From positions 930,001 through 994,000 of the forward strand of contig MU278349.1 of assembly GCA_022385755.1 (NCBI GenBank): a stretch of 64,000 bases of DNA. Reading direction: 5' to 3'. The position numbers and the translations under genes are program-made. Below, piece after piece: positions 55,686 to 64,000 of this stretch; position 1 is the stretch's first letter; every line of letters starts with the position of its first letter. This DNA is from Trametopsis cervina (Eukaryota > Basidiomycota > Agaricomycetes > Polyporales > Irpicaceae). The notes beneath the pieces are model-generated. The model searched no databases and was not told the origin of the DNA. It saw only the letters and a list, made by a program, of their open reading frames with translations.

Positions 55686-56592
55686 ATGCCCTCGGTGAGT
55701 CCGACGATTACAACAAGTCTTGGTGTATCAATTCTCATCCTTAAGCACAGGCGGAAGTCACGATATCTCGGCTGGACAAACTATACCTTGCAAAGGTAGC
55801 TGATCAAGCGGAACGATATCGAGGTGCGCCTGCCCGGATATACATCCCGTATGACTGGAGCCCTAACCCAGCGCTGTGCTCAGATGTTGTTACATCCATC
55901 AAGTCACTCATAACTTCACCGGACGAGCAACTAACCGTCGAAGAACGCAACCTCTTATCTATAGCCTTCAAGAACCTCACCGCACAACTTCGGAATCAAT
56001 GGCGTACTATTGACACGTTGGAGAAGAAAACAGCGTCGCGGTCGGCGCCACAGCAAGTTGCACTTATGCACCTGCAGAAAGAGCGAATACGGAGGGAGCT
56101 TGACAGCGCCTGCATGGAGATCGTTGAGCTTCTCGAGAAGTACCTGATCCCTTCAGCTAGTGCTGGAGAAGAGAAAGTCTTCTATAGCAAAATGTAAGCC
56201 ACTTCATCCTGACATGGCGATGCGCATCCTTACACCATTACTCCTACAGGAGAGGCGACTACTACCGGTACCTTGCCGAGTTCACAAAGGACCAACCCGA
56301 CGACAAGAACGCCTCCTCTTCTCTCGACGCCTACAAATTTGCATACAAACATGCCCTCACGACTCTCGATCCCACTCATCCCACGCGGTTGGGGTTGGCA
56401 CTCAACTTTGCTGTCTTCTATCACGATATCTGGGATAGCCCTGAACGGGCATGTTATCTCGCAAAGCATGCGTTCGACGAAGCAATCGCAGCTGCTTCGG
56501 AGATGTCTGCTGGACAGGCATTGGAGGATTCACTGACTATATTACAACTACTGCGCGATGATATGTTACTGTGGAAGGGAGAGATACAATAG
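55686..56592 (+). CDS. Divergent 14-3-3 protein
   Basis: A phosphopeptide-binding dimeric adaptor. Exon 1 is only MPS (55686-55694); an intron follows to about 55748. Then comes AEVTISRLDKLYLAKVADQAERYR. A 60-base GT-AG intron with CCCTAAC near its end (GTGCGCC...GCTCAG, about 55822-55881) is divisible by three and open, but removing it restores the family spacing (AERYRDVVTSIKSLI then LTVEERNLLSIAFKN). A third intron near 56190-56250 joins FYSKM to RGDYYRYLAEF. The pocket residues equivalent to Lys49, Arg56, Arg127 and Tyr128 are kept (FKNLTAQLRNQWR, DYYRYLAE). The residue equivalent to Asn226 is Asp (LQLLRDDMLLW), and the usual acidic C-terminal tail is missing. The dimer helix is short. 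Likely a lineage-specific paralog. Confidence 0.88.
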
Positions 56593-56800
56593 GTACAGTA
56601 GGATTAGCAATTCATATTCAGACTTCATCTTTACGAGTGGGTTGAAGCACTGCACGCAATGGCTAAGATTTCTCTACGGTTTGATCAGATTGTGGATATC
56701 AGTGAGAATTGAGTGACCCTGAGGAGACGCAATTGGGCGGAAGCACATTAAGCTGTCCCTGACAGTAAATAGGCAACAGAGAAATCACAAGACAATGAGG

Positions 56801-56807
56801 GAAAAAA
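56801..56807 (-). terminator. Pol III terminator of tRNA-Arg
   Basis: A run of T on the minus strand (AAAAAA on plus) directly after the 3' end of the tRNA. Confidence 0.7.
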
Positions 56808-56886
56808 TGACCACCGCAGGGGTCGAACCTGCAATCTCCTGATTACACAATCGTAGTCAGACGCGATGCCATTTCGCCAGGCGGCC
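56808..56886 (-). tRNA. tRNA-Arg (anticodon ACG) with 7-base intron
   Basis: On the minus strand the acceptor arms GGCCGCC and GGTGGTC pair with two wobbles. The D arm is TGGCGAAATGGCATCGCG and the T arm is GCAGGTTCGACCCCTGC. The anticodon stem TCTGA/TCAGG encloses 14 bases, seven more than a normal loop. The extra TTGTGTA after position 37 fits the usual tRNA intron site, leaving loop CTACGA-A and anticodon ACG. The sequence body matches eukaryotic Arg(ACG) tRNAs. Confidence 0.88.
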
Positions 56887-57364
56887 TGAGCAGAAAAGCC
56901 TTCTGGTTAACATATCAGTTGTCTGTGTGGACTCCGTCATAGCACAATGAGAAGTTGTTCTTCATGTAGTCATTTCAGAAAACCTTGCAAAGTGCCAGTA
57001 TTTTCCTAAGCGTTTCCAGTATGGAAATTTCCATATTTGGAATGTTCCTTGATGGGCACTTTGACTTCCTGCAGGTGGTTGTGCACTATAGTTTGCATAT
57101 AGACCAGTCTGTTTGCATACTACAGCTTTGATTTTGCGGATGAAAATGCTCCTTCCACAATTGAGCATGATGAGAAGTTGTATTCACCCAAGTAGAGTAT
57201 AGTCCCAAGTGTGATTGACCAATGTCAAAACTTAATTACATATAAAACTGAGTAATGTACTGTGTATCCAGTAAATTCACTCTGTTTGAAGTGCAAAAAT
57301 CACTATGGATAATGAACTCATGTGCGTTACATATATAGTTACTTCTATTTGTGCTTCAACATGT

Positions 57365-57447
57365 GGCTCAATGGTCTAGTCGTATGATTCCTGCTTTGGG
57401 TGTTACGCCGTTGCAGGAGGTCTCGGGTTCAATTCCCGATTGAGCCC
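57365..57447 (+). tRNA. tRNA-Pro (anticodon TGG) with ~11-base intron
   Basis: Acceptor GGCTCAA pairs with TTGAGCC, and the T arm CTCGGGTTCAATTCCCGAT carries a perfect B box. The anticodon stem CCTGC/GCAGG encloses TTTGGG plus TGTTACGCCGT and T. Removing the 11 bases after position 37 leaves a 7-base loop with anticodon TGG. A discriminator C and a T run follow. Confidence 0.92.
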
Positions 57448-57453
57448 TTTTTT
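57448..57453 (+). terminator. Pol III terminator of tRNA-Pro
   Basis: Six T directly after the tRNA 3' end. Confidence 0.8.
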
Positions 57454-57840
57454 GTTTACGTTGTGAAACTCTCTACGGCACACATGGATACCCGGGCAAA
57501 CCACAAAACATAGATACAAGAGTAATCATGTCTTTATAGTTACTTTCAGGTGTACATCGATCTACATTCAAGTTGTGGATTCCGAGACAGGCCCACAAAG
57601 GACCAGTGCCAAGAACAAGCCGTATTCACCTTTCGGTGTGCCTTACTGCAGATCCGATGGTATGCTGTCTTAGCGGCAATCTGCCTTTCTGCACAATTAG
57701 CTGTCTATCTGCTGTCGTTGACATCTGGGACCACCCGCCTGTCGGAAGTTGGGAGGTAATGAATACATCGACAATCGCATAAGAGAAGCATGACTCGCCC
57801 TCAATCGCCGTCCAGCATCCCATCGTGTCTATCGTCCAGT
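57454..57840. other. Intergenic region upstream of the secreted protein
   Basis: No gene. The next coding frame is open upstream to about 57790, but the ATG at 57841 gives the signal peptide directly. Confidence 0.45.
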
Positions 57841-58567
57841 ATGGATAGTCGAAACAGCGTCCTTTCGACTCTTCTCGTCGTAGTGGTTGCGTTCTCCACT
57901 GTGGCAAGGGCAGATACAGTCCCAGTTCAAAACTGCGCGGCGATATGCCCTGCTCTCGACATCGAGAATAACCGGCTCTTTGCGACTTACCACGACACCC
58001 CGCACGGTTCGATTGACTGTTACTACACCTACACGGCCTGCGAGGATCAAGAGCACATATGCACATATGCGGTTCGTGTAGCAGTCCGACCTCGATGTTG
58101 GCGCTATTGCTGACCATCGTGTTGACACAATAGCTGAACGGCACTTTCGTCCGTGCTGCCGATGAAAGTGAATGCGAGCTCGGCTCGTTCGCGTGTCCGA
58201 CAGGTGCACCTGTCCAATGTACGCTGCCACCACAAGTCACCTGCCAAGTAACATGTCCCGCGGTCGACGGCAACGGCAAGGCGTTAGGATATAATGTCTC
58301 TTATCCTAATTCGGGGCCACCAGGTGGTATTTTGGATTGTGTATACCCGACCTACCTGGGAGATGGGAGCCACGACTGCCAATATTATCTCGTGAGTCAG
58401 CTGGCTACGTCGGGAGGTGAGATTCACTCACCATGTACTGGGGGCACTTCTACCAGACCGACGGGAACCTATACTGGCCTGCAGGCTATTACGCATGCCC
58501 TAATGCTGCAAACGTTGTGTGCACGACCAGTAGCGTATCTTCTCCTGAGGCGGTGAAGACGGCTTGA
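57841..58567 (+). CDS. Secreted cysteine-rich protein
   Basis: No family recognised. The start at 57841 (MDSRNSVLST) opens a signal peptide (LLVVVVAFSTVARA). The mature part has CAAICPALDIENNRLFATYH, CYYTYTACEDQEHICTYA, then after an intron (about 58071-58132) LNGTFVRAADESECELGSFA, CPTGAPVQCTLPPQVTCQ, CPAVDGNGKALGYNVSYP and DCVYPTYLGDGSHDCQYYL. A second intron (about 58392-58456) leads to TDGNLYWPAGYYACPNAANV and the end SSPEAVKTA with stop at 58565-58567. Roughly 200 residues with about 17 cysteines. Repeated C-P and C-x-Y spacing suggests two related disulfide-bonded halves. A small secreted fungal protein with unknown role. Confidence 0.75.
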
Positions 58568-59171
58568 AGAATCTTTGGGACTTTACTGTAATTAAGATCT
58601 TAAGGGTGAGAGCGGTCTTACTGCGTATTCCATAGAAAGAACAAATGTACTTACAGTGCGAAACACTTGCTTCAAAGAAGGCGAAAGTATGACGGAGAAC
58701 GAATGCCACTACAGGACTGGGTATAATGGATGATAGGCTAACGATACACAGCGGAATGGGGAGAGATAATACTACAGAGACTAGGTCCTTGAGCGAGCCT
58801 TAGATTTAGTGTTCATGGATGATGGGGGAGGAACAACAGTACATGTGAGTAAGAGTGCGGGGAAGAAGTTGGAAAGAGCCCATGAGTGATCATCTGGAAG
58901 ACGAGCGGCAATACAACAGCTTTAGTAGATAAGAGAAAGACGATGTGGAATAGATATACACGATACGGTTCAACAGAGCAGTACGACAGTGCGGGATATA
59001 GAGATATATGATACAACTGTGAAGTCAAATGAGGCGTCAGTTTAGTTATGATATGCAGAAGTCGGGAGAGAGACGTGACGTACCGTATAAAGTAGATGGA
59101 CCGTACGCGCACAGAAAACCCTTTGCAACGGTGACCACCGAAAGAAAAGTAGAAGGGAAAACGAGATGACC
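58568..59171. other. Intergenic region between convergent genes
   Basis: Contains 3' UTRs of the secreted protein and the coiled-coil gene. Pyrimidine- and AT-rich frames give no coding signal. Confidence 0.5.
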
Positions 59172-60433
59172 TCAAAGCCCCATACGCTCAGCCAACGTCC
59201 GGTCAGCGCTGGAATACGAGTTAGCATTGCTCCCACGGCGAGGTCGACGATTGCCTCCGCCACCTCCGCCACCACCTCCAGGCCCTGACCCGCCGGTGCC
59301 ACCAGAACCTCCATACGCACCATTTCGTTTTGAAGACCGATCGGGATCGCGTGCGCGGTCACGATCTCTGTCGCGTTCTCGGTGTCTGTCGCGCTCACGG
59401 TCTCTGGGACGCGCATGCTCACGGTCGCGATCGACGTTCCTTTCTTTCTCTCGGTCCCGATCGAAGTCACGTTTACGTTCGGGTGGAGGTGGTGGTGTAC
59501 GTGCGCGGTCGTCTTCGTCAATGTCCATCTTGCCTCTCCGTTCGGGGGGCACGCTTGGCGAATGATCTGGCGTATCGCGACGTCTCGTAGCATTGCTCTG
59601 AGAGCGACCGCCTTTCGAGTGCTGCGGAGCGGGTGTAGATGAAGGCGCCTCGGACAACCGCGGCTTCTTGTGAGCACGAGGAGCTGTTGGCGGGGGCTTA
59701 CCACCACCATTGCCGTTGGTAGGTGAGTGATGTTGCACAGGGAGTTGATGGTTTGTTCGCAGTGTAGGCGAGTGAGAATGTGCACGGAAATCATCGTGCG
59801 GGTTCGCACGTCCGCTAGCAAGAATCGTAGCTTGTGACTTGTCTAATTCCTCACTAGAAAGCCATGAGCACACGGATATAAGAGCTAGAATGATAAACGT
59901 ACGACAGTGACTCTATGACCTGATGCGCCTCTGCAGAAAACGGTGTCATTAGACTTGCACCATGGAATATGTGAGCGTCTTGACACACCTTTGAGCGCTC
60001 CCTCCAACTTCTGCGAAACTCTGCGCAAAGAACGAATATCCTCTTTCAGTCTTCCGGTTTCGCCAGACTTCAAAAGCTCATAGAGTTCATCGTTCTCTTC
60101 TTGAAGGACTTTCACTCTTTGGGTCAGAGCTGCCGCGACCGTGTTGGATGACGATGTGGCTGTAGAGGAGCGGTTGCTGATATGTGGGAGTAGCAACGAC
60201 ACCAGCGGAGGTGGAAGGGAAATGGGTTCCGCAACAGAAGGTGTAGCTTGTGTGGGTAGATACTGTCGCAGATGTGCGACTTCATCCTGTCACACAATGA
60301 AGAAGTGGCTCGTCAGTCTGCACAACGTCGTACGCACGTAGTAGTTGGTACTCACAGTTAATTCGGCTACCTGCGCGTCGCGCTGTCTTAGGAGGGTTTC
60401 TAGCTCAATTTCTCTGGACGTCGGGAGTTCCAT
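59172..60433 (-). CDS. WTAP/Mum2-like coiled-coil protein with Arg/Asp-rich tail
   Basis: Exon 1 from 60433 is MELPTSREIELETLLRQRDA, ending AELT, intron to about 60289. Exon 2 has DEVAHLRQYL, SLPPPLVSLLLPHIS and a coiled coil (LTQRVKVLQEENDELYELL, GETGRLKEDIRSLRRVSQKL, EGALK). An intron to about 59930 joins a small exon EAHQVIESL, and another joins SEELDKSQATILASGRA. The helix order and spacing resemble the conserved coiled coil of WTAP and yeast Mum2, regulatory partners of the mRNA m6A writer; this is by eye and moderate. The C-terminal 200 residues are disordered: Pro/Ser, then alternating Arg-Asp/Glu (DRDREHARPRDRERDRHRER), then Gly run and ADRTLAERMGL. The RD/RE tail is typical of nuclear RNA-processing proteins. 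Confidence 0.6.
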
Positions 60434-61027
60434 AGCGAGCAAGATGAGTGGCACGCCTCCGCCGACGTCGCGGTAGGATGAATTGGAGCAGTCAGTTCCA
60501 ACTACTCTGCACGCGAATTGCCGAAGCTGAAGCCGACATGTACCACGTGGTCAAGCTCCGTGCCATGTACGGATTAAGAAAGTGTCGCGCTCTGGGGTAA
60601 CAGCTGGCAATCTTTTGACACTGAGAAATGTGTGCGTTGGATGTTCCACCGAGTACAGGGAGTGAGTCTTGATACAAATACACGTAAAATAGTAAAGATA
60701 CAGCGGTAGAGTTAAAGAAAATTATGGGTAATCTATGGAGACTTGTACGGGAAGATATAAGAGAGAGATACTGCAGTCGTGGATGGAAAGAGTGCAAAGG
60801 AGTGTTGCTGAAGGAGTGTTTGCTGGCAGGGCAGTGTGCGCTGAGACATGATGGAAATGAATTTGAGGAGTCCGTGATGAATGAGGTCCACCATGCGTGG
60901 TATGTTCGCCGTACTGGCATATTCGCGTCTCGGATGTGTTGAGTCCGTAATCTGTCATCGGCTGTGTTAGAGGAATACAGCAGGACCAGGATCCGCAGTG
61001 CTCACATAGTAGCAGGTCACTGCATAT
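60434..61027. other. Intergenic region upstream of the WTAP-like gene
   Basis: No gene supported. Confidence 0.5.
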
Positions 61028-61279
61028 TCATCGCAAGCGGAACAGCCTCCTTAAGCTGTCCTTCAACGATGGCATACTAACGCTCTTCTTCAAACCCTTG
61101 CTTATAACCCCAAATTCCGCATCATCGCTCTCTTCAGGCGAGGATCTGAATGCATTTTGCAGATCCTCGTAGAGGTTGTGTGTCTCGCGTGGGGACTGTG
61201 ACAGAGAGAATATGTTGAAGGCGTGAGGGGCCGAGGGGGCAGTCGGGAAGAAACCGAAGGCCTGCGTTGAGTGGGACAT
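61028..61279 (-). CDS. Small Ser-rich protein, 83 aa, family A copy 2
   Basis: Single exon of unknown function. It begins MSHSTQAFGFFPTAPSAP, has the shared block SLSQSPRETHNLYEDLQNAF, an acidic stretch (SPEESDDAEF) and ends MPSLKDSLRRLFRLR. The first, middle and last blocks match the protein at 177-389 in order and spacing, while the parts between differ. No signal peptide or TM. The basic amphipathic tail could bind a membrane or partner (inference). Confidence 0.6.
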   Translation of the reverse strand: MSHSTQAFGFFPTAPSAPHAFNIFSLSQSPRETHNLYEDLQNAFRSSPEESDDAEFGVISKGLKKSVSMPSLKDSLRRLFRLR

Positions 61280-62021
61280 TATGGGCGAGCAGGTTGAGCA
61301 ATGACGGTGATGGAGAGTGGTATAAGTGTGTGAGAATCAATCAGCCCTGGGTAGTATGAGAGAAATCTCGTGACAGGCAGCAGATAAGCCGATGAGGGGT
61401 TAAGTTCTGGTGCGTTTCGCCTGCAGATGAGGGGTGTGATGTTGGACGGAGTCCATTTACTTATGTATCTTTGCTCAACCCCGAGGAAATGGCACACATC
61501 GGCAACGTGGAGAAGTCATCTACAAGGACTTCTGCTCGAGCCTCGGTAGCACTGAGTAGCGCATGAAAACGCAGCACGTAAAGCGACTATCCGTTGTACC
61601 AAGAAAGGCAAAAGGTCACGGTGGTGAGAGCGATGCAGTCCTATCCTTTTTGGGTACAAGGCAGCTGCAGAACACGGAAGAAGTCTCACGGTGTCCGCAT
61701 CAAACCTTGATCACACCCGTTTTCGGCGACTTCAGCCTGCGCCGACGCTCCTGTTGCAATGAGTCCGGGCTGGGTTGATAAATATGGGCTGCATGACGGA
61801 GAATAATGGTGTGTTTGGTATATCTATGCTCAAATTGTGTATCTCCGGCTGCTTCACATCGGTCCCCACGAGCCTGTTAGTACTACACATTAGAGCACCA
61901 TAGCGACTCACCGACAGCCGGATTACACGTGTGCAGATAGCGAGGATGGATGTCATGAGAAGTACAACGTTCATATAAGAATATTAGTAGCAACACCTGG
62001 GGAGTGCAACCATACAAGTCA
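61280..62021. other. Intergenic region, 0.74 kb
   Basis: No gene supported; two frames of 70-80 codons lack signals. Confidence 0.5.
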
Positions 62022-62720
62022 CTATGGCACCACACGTACAAGATTCTCGTCCTCAAATGCATCTGGAGGAACCTGGCCTTGTACTTGACTTAGTGCACCT
62101 TTAAGGACGTATAGAAATGGACCAGATTTAACAGGAGGGGGCGTGGCCTGATAGCCAATCACTAGATCGCACCGCGGGCAGTGAAACCTGTACTGTCGTT
62201 CATGCCCATTTTGCCTGTCAAAACATCAGACAACCTTGATGTGAGAAATGCGGATTAAGCTTTGCTCGGGGTAAGACTGACCTTTCGACCAAAACCGGTT
62301 CCTTTACCGTCGCGTTCAGCTTGAAGATCCTCGCTTTCCCTGCTTCGCTGTCCTGAGAGCGGATGACTGTTGATCCATCTACCGGCCTCTTTGGAAGACT
62401 AGCTAGAGTTTTATCTATGACAAGCTGCCAGGGACGTCAACCATGCCTGAAAGTCGAGTTGTTCAGGCCAATGAACACTGTGAATAGGACGCACGATGAA
62501 CTCTCCGCAAATGCAATCTGTCCCCAAGACGTTTCATCAGCGCTGCGCGGTAATCGGAGGAAGGAGAAGGCTGTACAGTAAACGCGCAGCGCCGCCGTGG
62601 AAGATGCTGTTGGTTGGGCTGACGGGAACCCGAGGTCAGTCCAAGCAAATGCGGGTAGAGAGGTCGGAACTAACCATCTGTGGACGAGGATACGGCAGAG
62701 CGGGAGACGACCTTCGGCAT
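62022..62720 (-). CDS. STEEP1-family protein (UPF0428)
   Basis: Rebuilt from five minus-strand exons with matching phases. They are MPKVVSRSAVSSSTD (62720), AQPTASSTAALRVY (near 62620), YCICGEFI (near 62510), LVIDKTLASLPKRPVDGSTV...RIFKLNATVKEPVLVER (62425-62285), and QNGHERQYRFHCPRCDLVIG, YQATPPPVKSGPFLYVLKGA, LSQVQGQVPPDAF, ending VRVVP with stop at 62022-62024. Cys pairs CICG and CPRC could form a zinc site. The family includes human STEEP1/CXorf56, known for promoting STING exit from the ER. Fungi lack that pathway, so the ancestral role must differ. About 148 residues, shorter than the human protein. Confidence 0.85.
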
Positions 62721-63030
62721 GGTTCAGTCCGCAAATTTCGCTAATGCTAAGAACTGAGAGAGCACAGAAATCCAGAGATGCGAAGTTCGTTGCTTGTGAT
62801 ACGGAAATGCCAGTTATAACATAGATAGGTGTGAGACTCGGCAGTTAACGTGGGAGTTGAAGTCAAGGTTGTGTCGAACGACGCGCTGCTGCCGAGGACG
62901 CGTAGCCGCTCTAATTGAAAGCACGTGGTTATCCGTAAGTAGGTTCTTATTATTCCTCCATCTACCTCCCAGCGTCACTTATTACAGCCTCATTCAGGTC
63001 CTTCCTGTCCGTCTTTCTCCCTCATCCGCC
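62721..63030. promoter_or_regulatory. Divergent promoter between STEEP1-like and AVO2-like genes
   Basis: 310 bases between two divergent starts. A CT-rich stretch near 62955-63028 precedes the ATG at 63031. No separate gene. Confidence 0.4.
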
Positions 63031-64000
63031 ATGGCAGAGAAGGATGCTACTGTGCGCCTCCGGCGCGCTGTCCAAGGTGCGAATGCAGTCCAGTCACGGT
63101 TCGACTTTGCCCTAATGTCGATTTCCTCTAGAGAACAACCTCTTTCTGGTCAAGCGACTGATCAAGAGGACTGGCGACATGAGGAATCCGGACCCAACGA
63201 ACAAGCGACTCACTTCTCTTGCTTGGGCTGCAATACTTGGTAACGAGGAGACGTTTGAATATTTGCTGAGCGTGGGACACGACGACGACGAAGTCAGCCG
63301 GGTGCGTCAGACGATCGTATATTTTAATGCCACAGTCCCTAACACGTCTCACGCTGCCACAGGACTCGGAGGATAGTACGATACTCATCCTTCTCGCAGA
63401 GGCCAAGCCTCCAGTCAGTGGAAATTATAGCGCTGGCCCTTCGGAGCAAGAGTTCTACGGTGCTACATTACGGATGGCGCGCCTTTACTATGACCGCTAT
63501 CCAGACACTCTCGACTGGGCTAACGCGGATGGGAAGACTGCTTTGCACATAGCTTCCCAGCGGGGGAATGAGGAGCTCGTACGGGTACGTTTGCCACAGC
63601 CCTGAAGTGTTCCTGGATTGTTCATGTTGTCCGCACCAGATGCTGTGCGATCTGGGCGCTGATGTAGACTTGTCAGATAATGAGGGAAACACACCGCTGC
63701 ACTAGTAAGTTGGATTTGCATTGTGATTAATAGACAGGATGAATTTACTACCGTCATACCTTATCCCAGCGCAAGTGCTTGGGGACACATACCTGTGGGT
63801 TTATCTTACACTTTTCGACGCTGGTAGTTACTAATACACCTTTAGCTTGTCCAGCTACTGATTGAACGAGGGTGCCAATACAACGTGCGAAATAACGACG
63901 GCTTTACACCCTCGGATTACGCTTACTCGTGCGTGGCGACCAAGTAAAGGATGCTTGCGGACACTGATGACACTAATGATTCACAGGACGAATACGAAAG
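63031..64000 (+). CDS. AVO2-like ankyrin-repeat protein (partial, runs off window)
   Basis: The start at 63031 gives MAEKDATVRLRRAVQ. An intron (about 63080-63131) joins ENNLFLVKRLIKRTGDMRNP, then KRLTSLAWAAILGNEETFEYLL and HDDDEVSR. A second intron ends at about 63362 before DSEDSTILILLAEAK. Ankyrin repeats follow: NADGKTALHIASQRGNEELV, and across introns MLCDLGADVDLSDNEGNTPL, HYASAWGHIP, LVQLLIERGCQYNVRNNDGF and TPSDYAYS. The N-terminal VRLRxAV...LxLVKRLIKR matches yeast Avo2, a non-essential TORC2 subunit. The 3' end lies beyond the window, so length and C-terminus are unknown. Confidence 0.85.

Noticed and set aside
177..61279. Lipopeptide mating-pheromone precursors for the two small proteins
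   Set aside because: No C-terminal CaaX box; both end in a basic RRLF-type tail, and no pheromone receptor gene was seen nearby.

Overview
This window comes from a nuclear chromosome of a filamentous basidiomycete, almost certainly an agaricomycete. Genes are split by many short GT-AG introns of about 50-65 bp and lie on both strands without operons. Fungal families such as GtaA-type glutaminase, FRE ferric reductase, URA3, NOP13 and an AVO2-like TORC2 subunit are present, as are F-box proteins of the type expanded in mushrooms. The mobile element in the middle belongs to the KDZ class known from agaricomycetes. Exon structures were worked out by eye from splice sites, reading-frame continuity and family resemblance; no alignment was run.

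Left host segment (1-15.5 kb): a small serine-rich protein (177-389, minus), a secreted glutaminase-like protein (1898-5159), a class I CPD photolyase (5824-8055), a TPR protein with an apparently inactivated CHAT protease domain (8527-11675), a phosducin-like/TXNDC9 thioredoxin-fold protein (11902-12791, minus) and an F-box protein with a Gln/Glu coiled coil and acidic tail (13456-15510).

Mobile segment (about 15.5-33.5 kb): a large, apparently complete KDZ-superfamily DNA transposon carrying six genes. Two CpG-rich repeat arrays built around GGCCGG and TATC cores flank it. In order the genes are A (minus, Cys-cluster and basic/Ser-rich protein), B (plus, protein with about eight repeats of an F-x3-PLP-x-F motif), C (minus, large companion protein), D (plus, TET/JBP-type 2-oxoglutarate/Fe(II) dioxygenase), E (plus, KDZ transposase with a CxC2-like cysteine cluster) and F (plus, small protein ending in a SUMO-interaction-like motif). 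A/B and C/D are divergent pairs. Array-like GGCCGG/TATC motifs recur in their shared promoters and before F. An element that carries a putative methylcytosine oxidase and is bounded by dense CpG palindromes suggests transposition coupled to control of its own methylation; this is inference. An assembly gap of 546 N interrupts the left array.

Right host segment (33.6-64 kb): Dom34/Pelota (33665-35358), ferric reductase (36891-39179), PUS7 pseudouridine synthase with RGG boxes (39387-42402, minus), URA3 (42581-43534), two tandemly duplicated F-box genes (43960-47257, minus), a four-TM protein with a His-rich tail (48651-49946), the Tpa1/OGFOD1 prolyl hydroxylase (51092-53285), Nop13 (53446-55038, minus), a divergent 14-3-3 protein (55686-56592), intron-containing tRNA-Arg(ACG) and tRNA-Pro(TGG), a secreted Cys-rich protein (57841-58567), a WTAP/Mum2-like coiled-coil protein (59172-60433, minus), a second copy of the small Ser-rich family (61028-61279, minus), a STEEP1-family protein (62022-62720, minus) and the start of an AVO2-like ankyrin protein that runs off the window (63031-64000).

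The host genes look like ordinary housekeeping loci. Their products act in mRNA surveillance, RNA modification, translation control, pyrimidine synthesis, DNA repair and iron reduction, and no pathway cluster links them. The mobile segment is the accessory and most interesting part.
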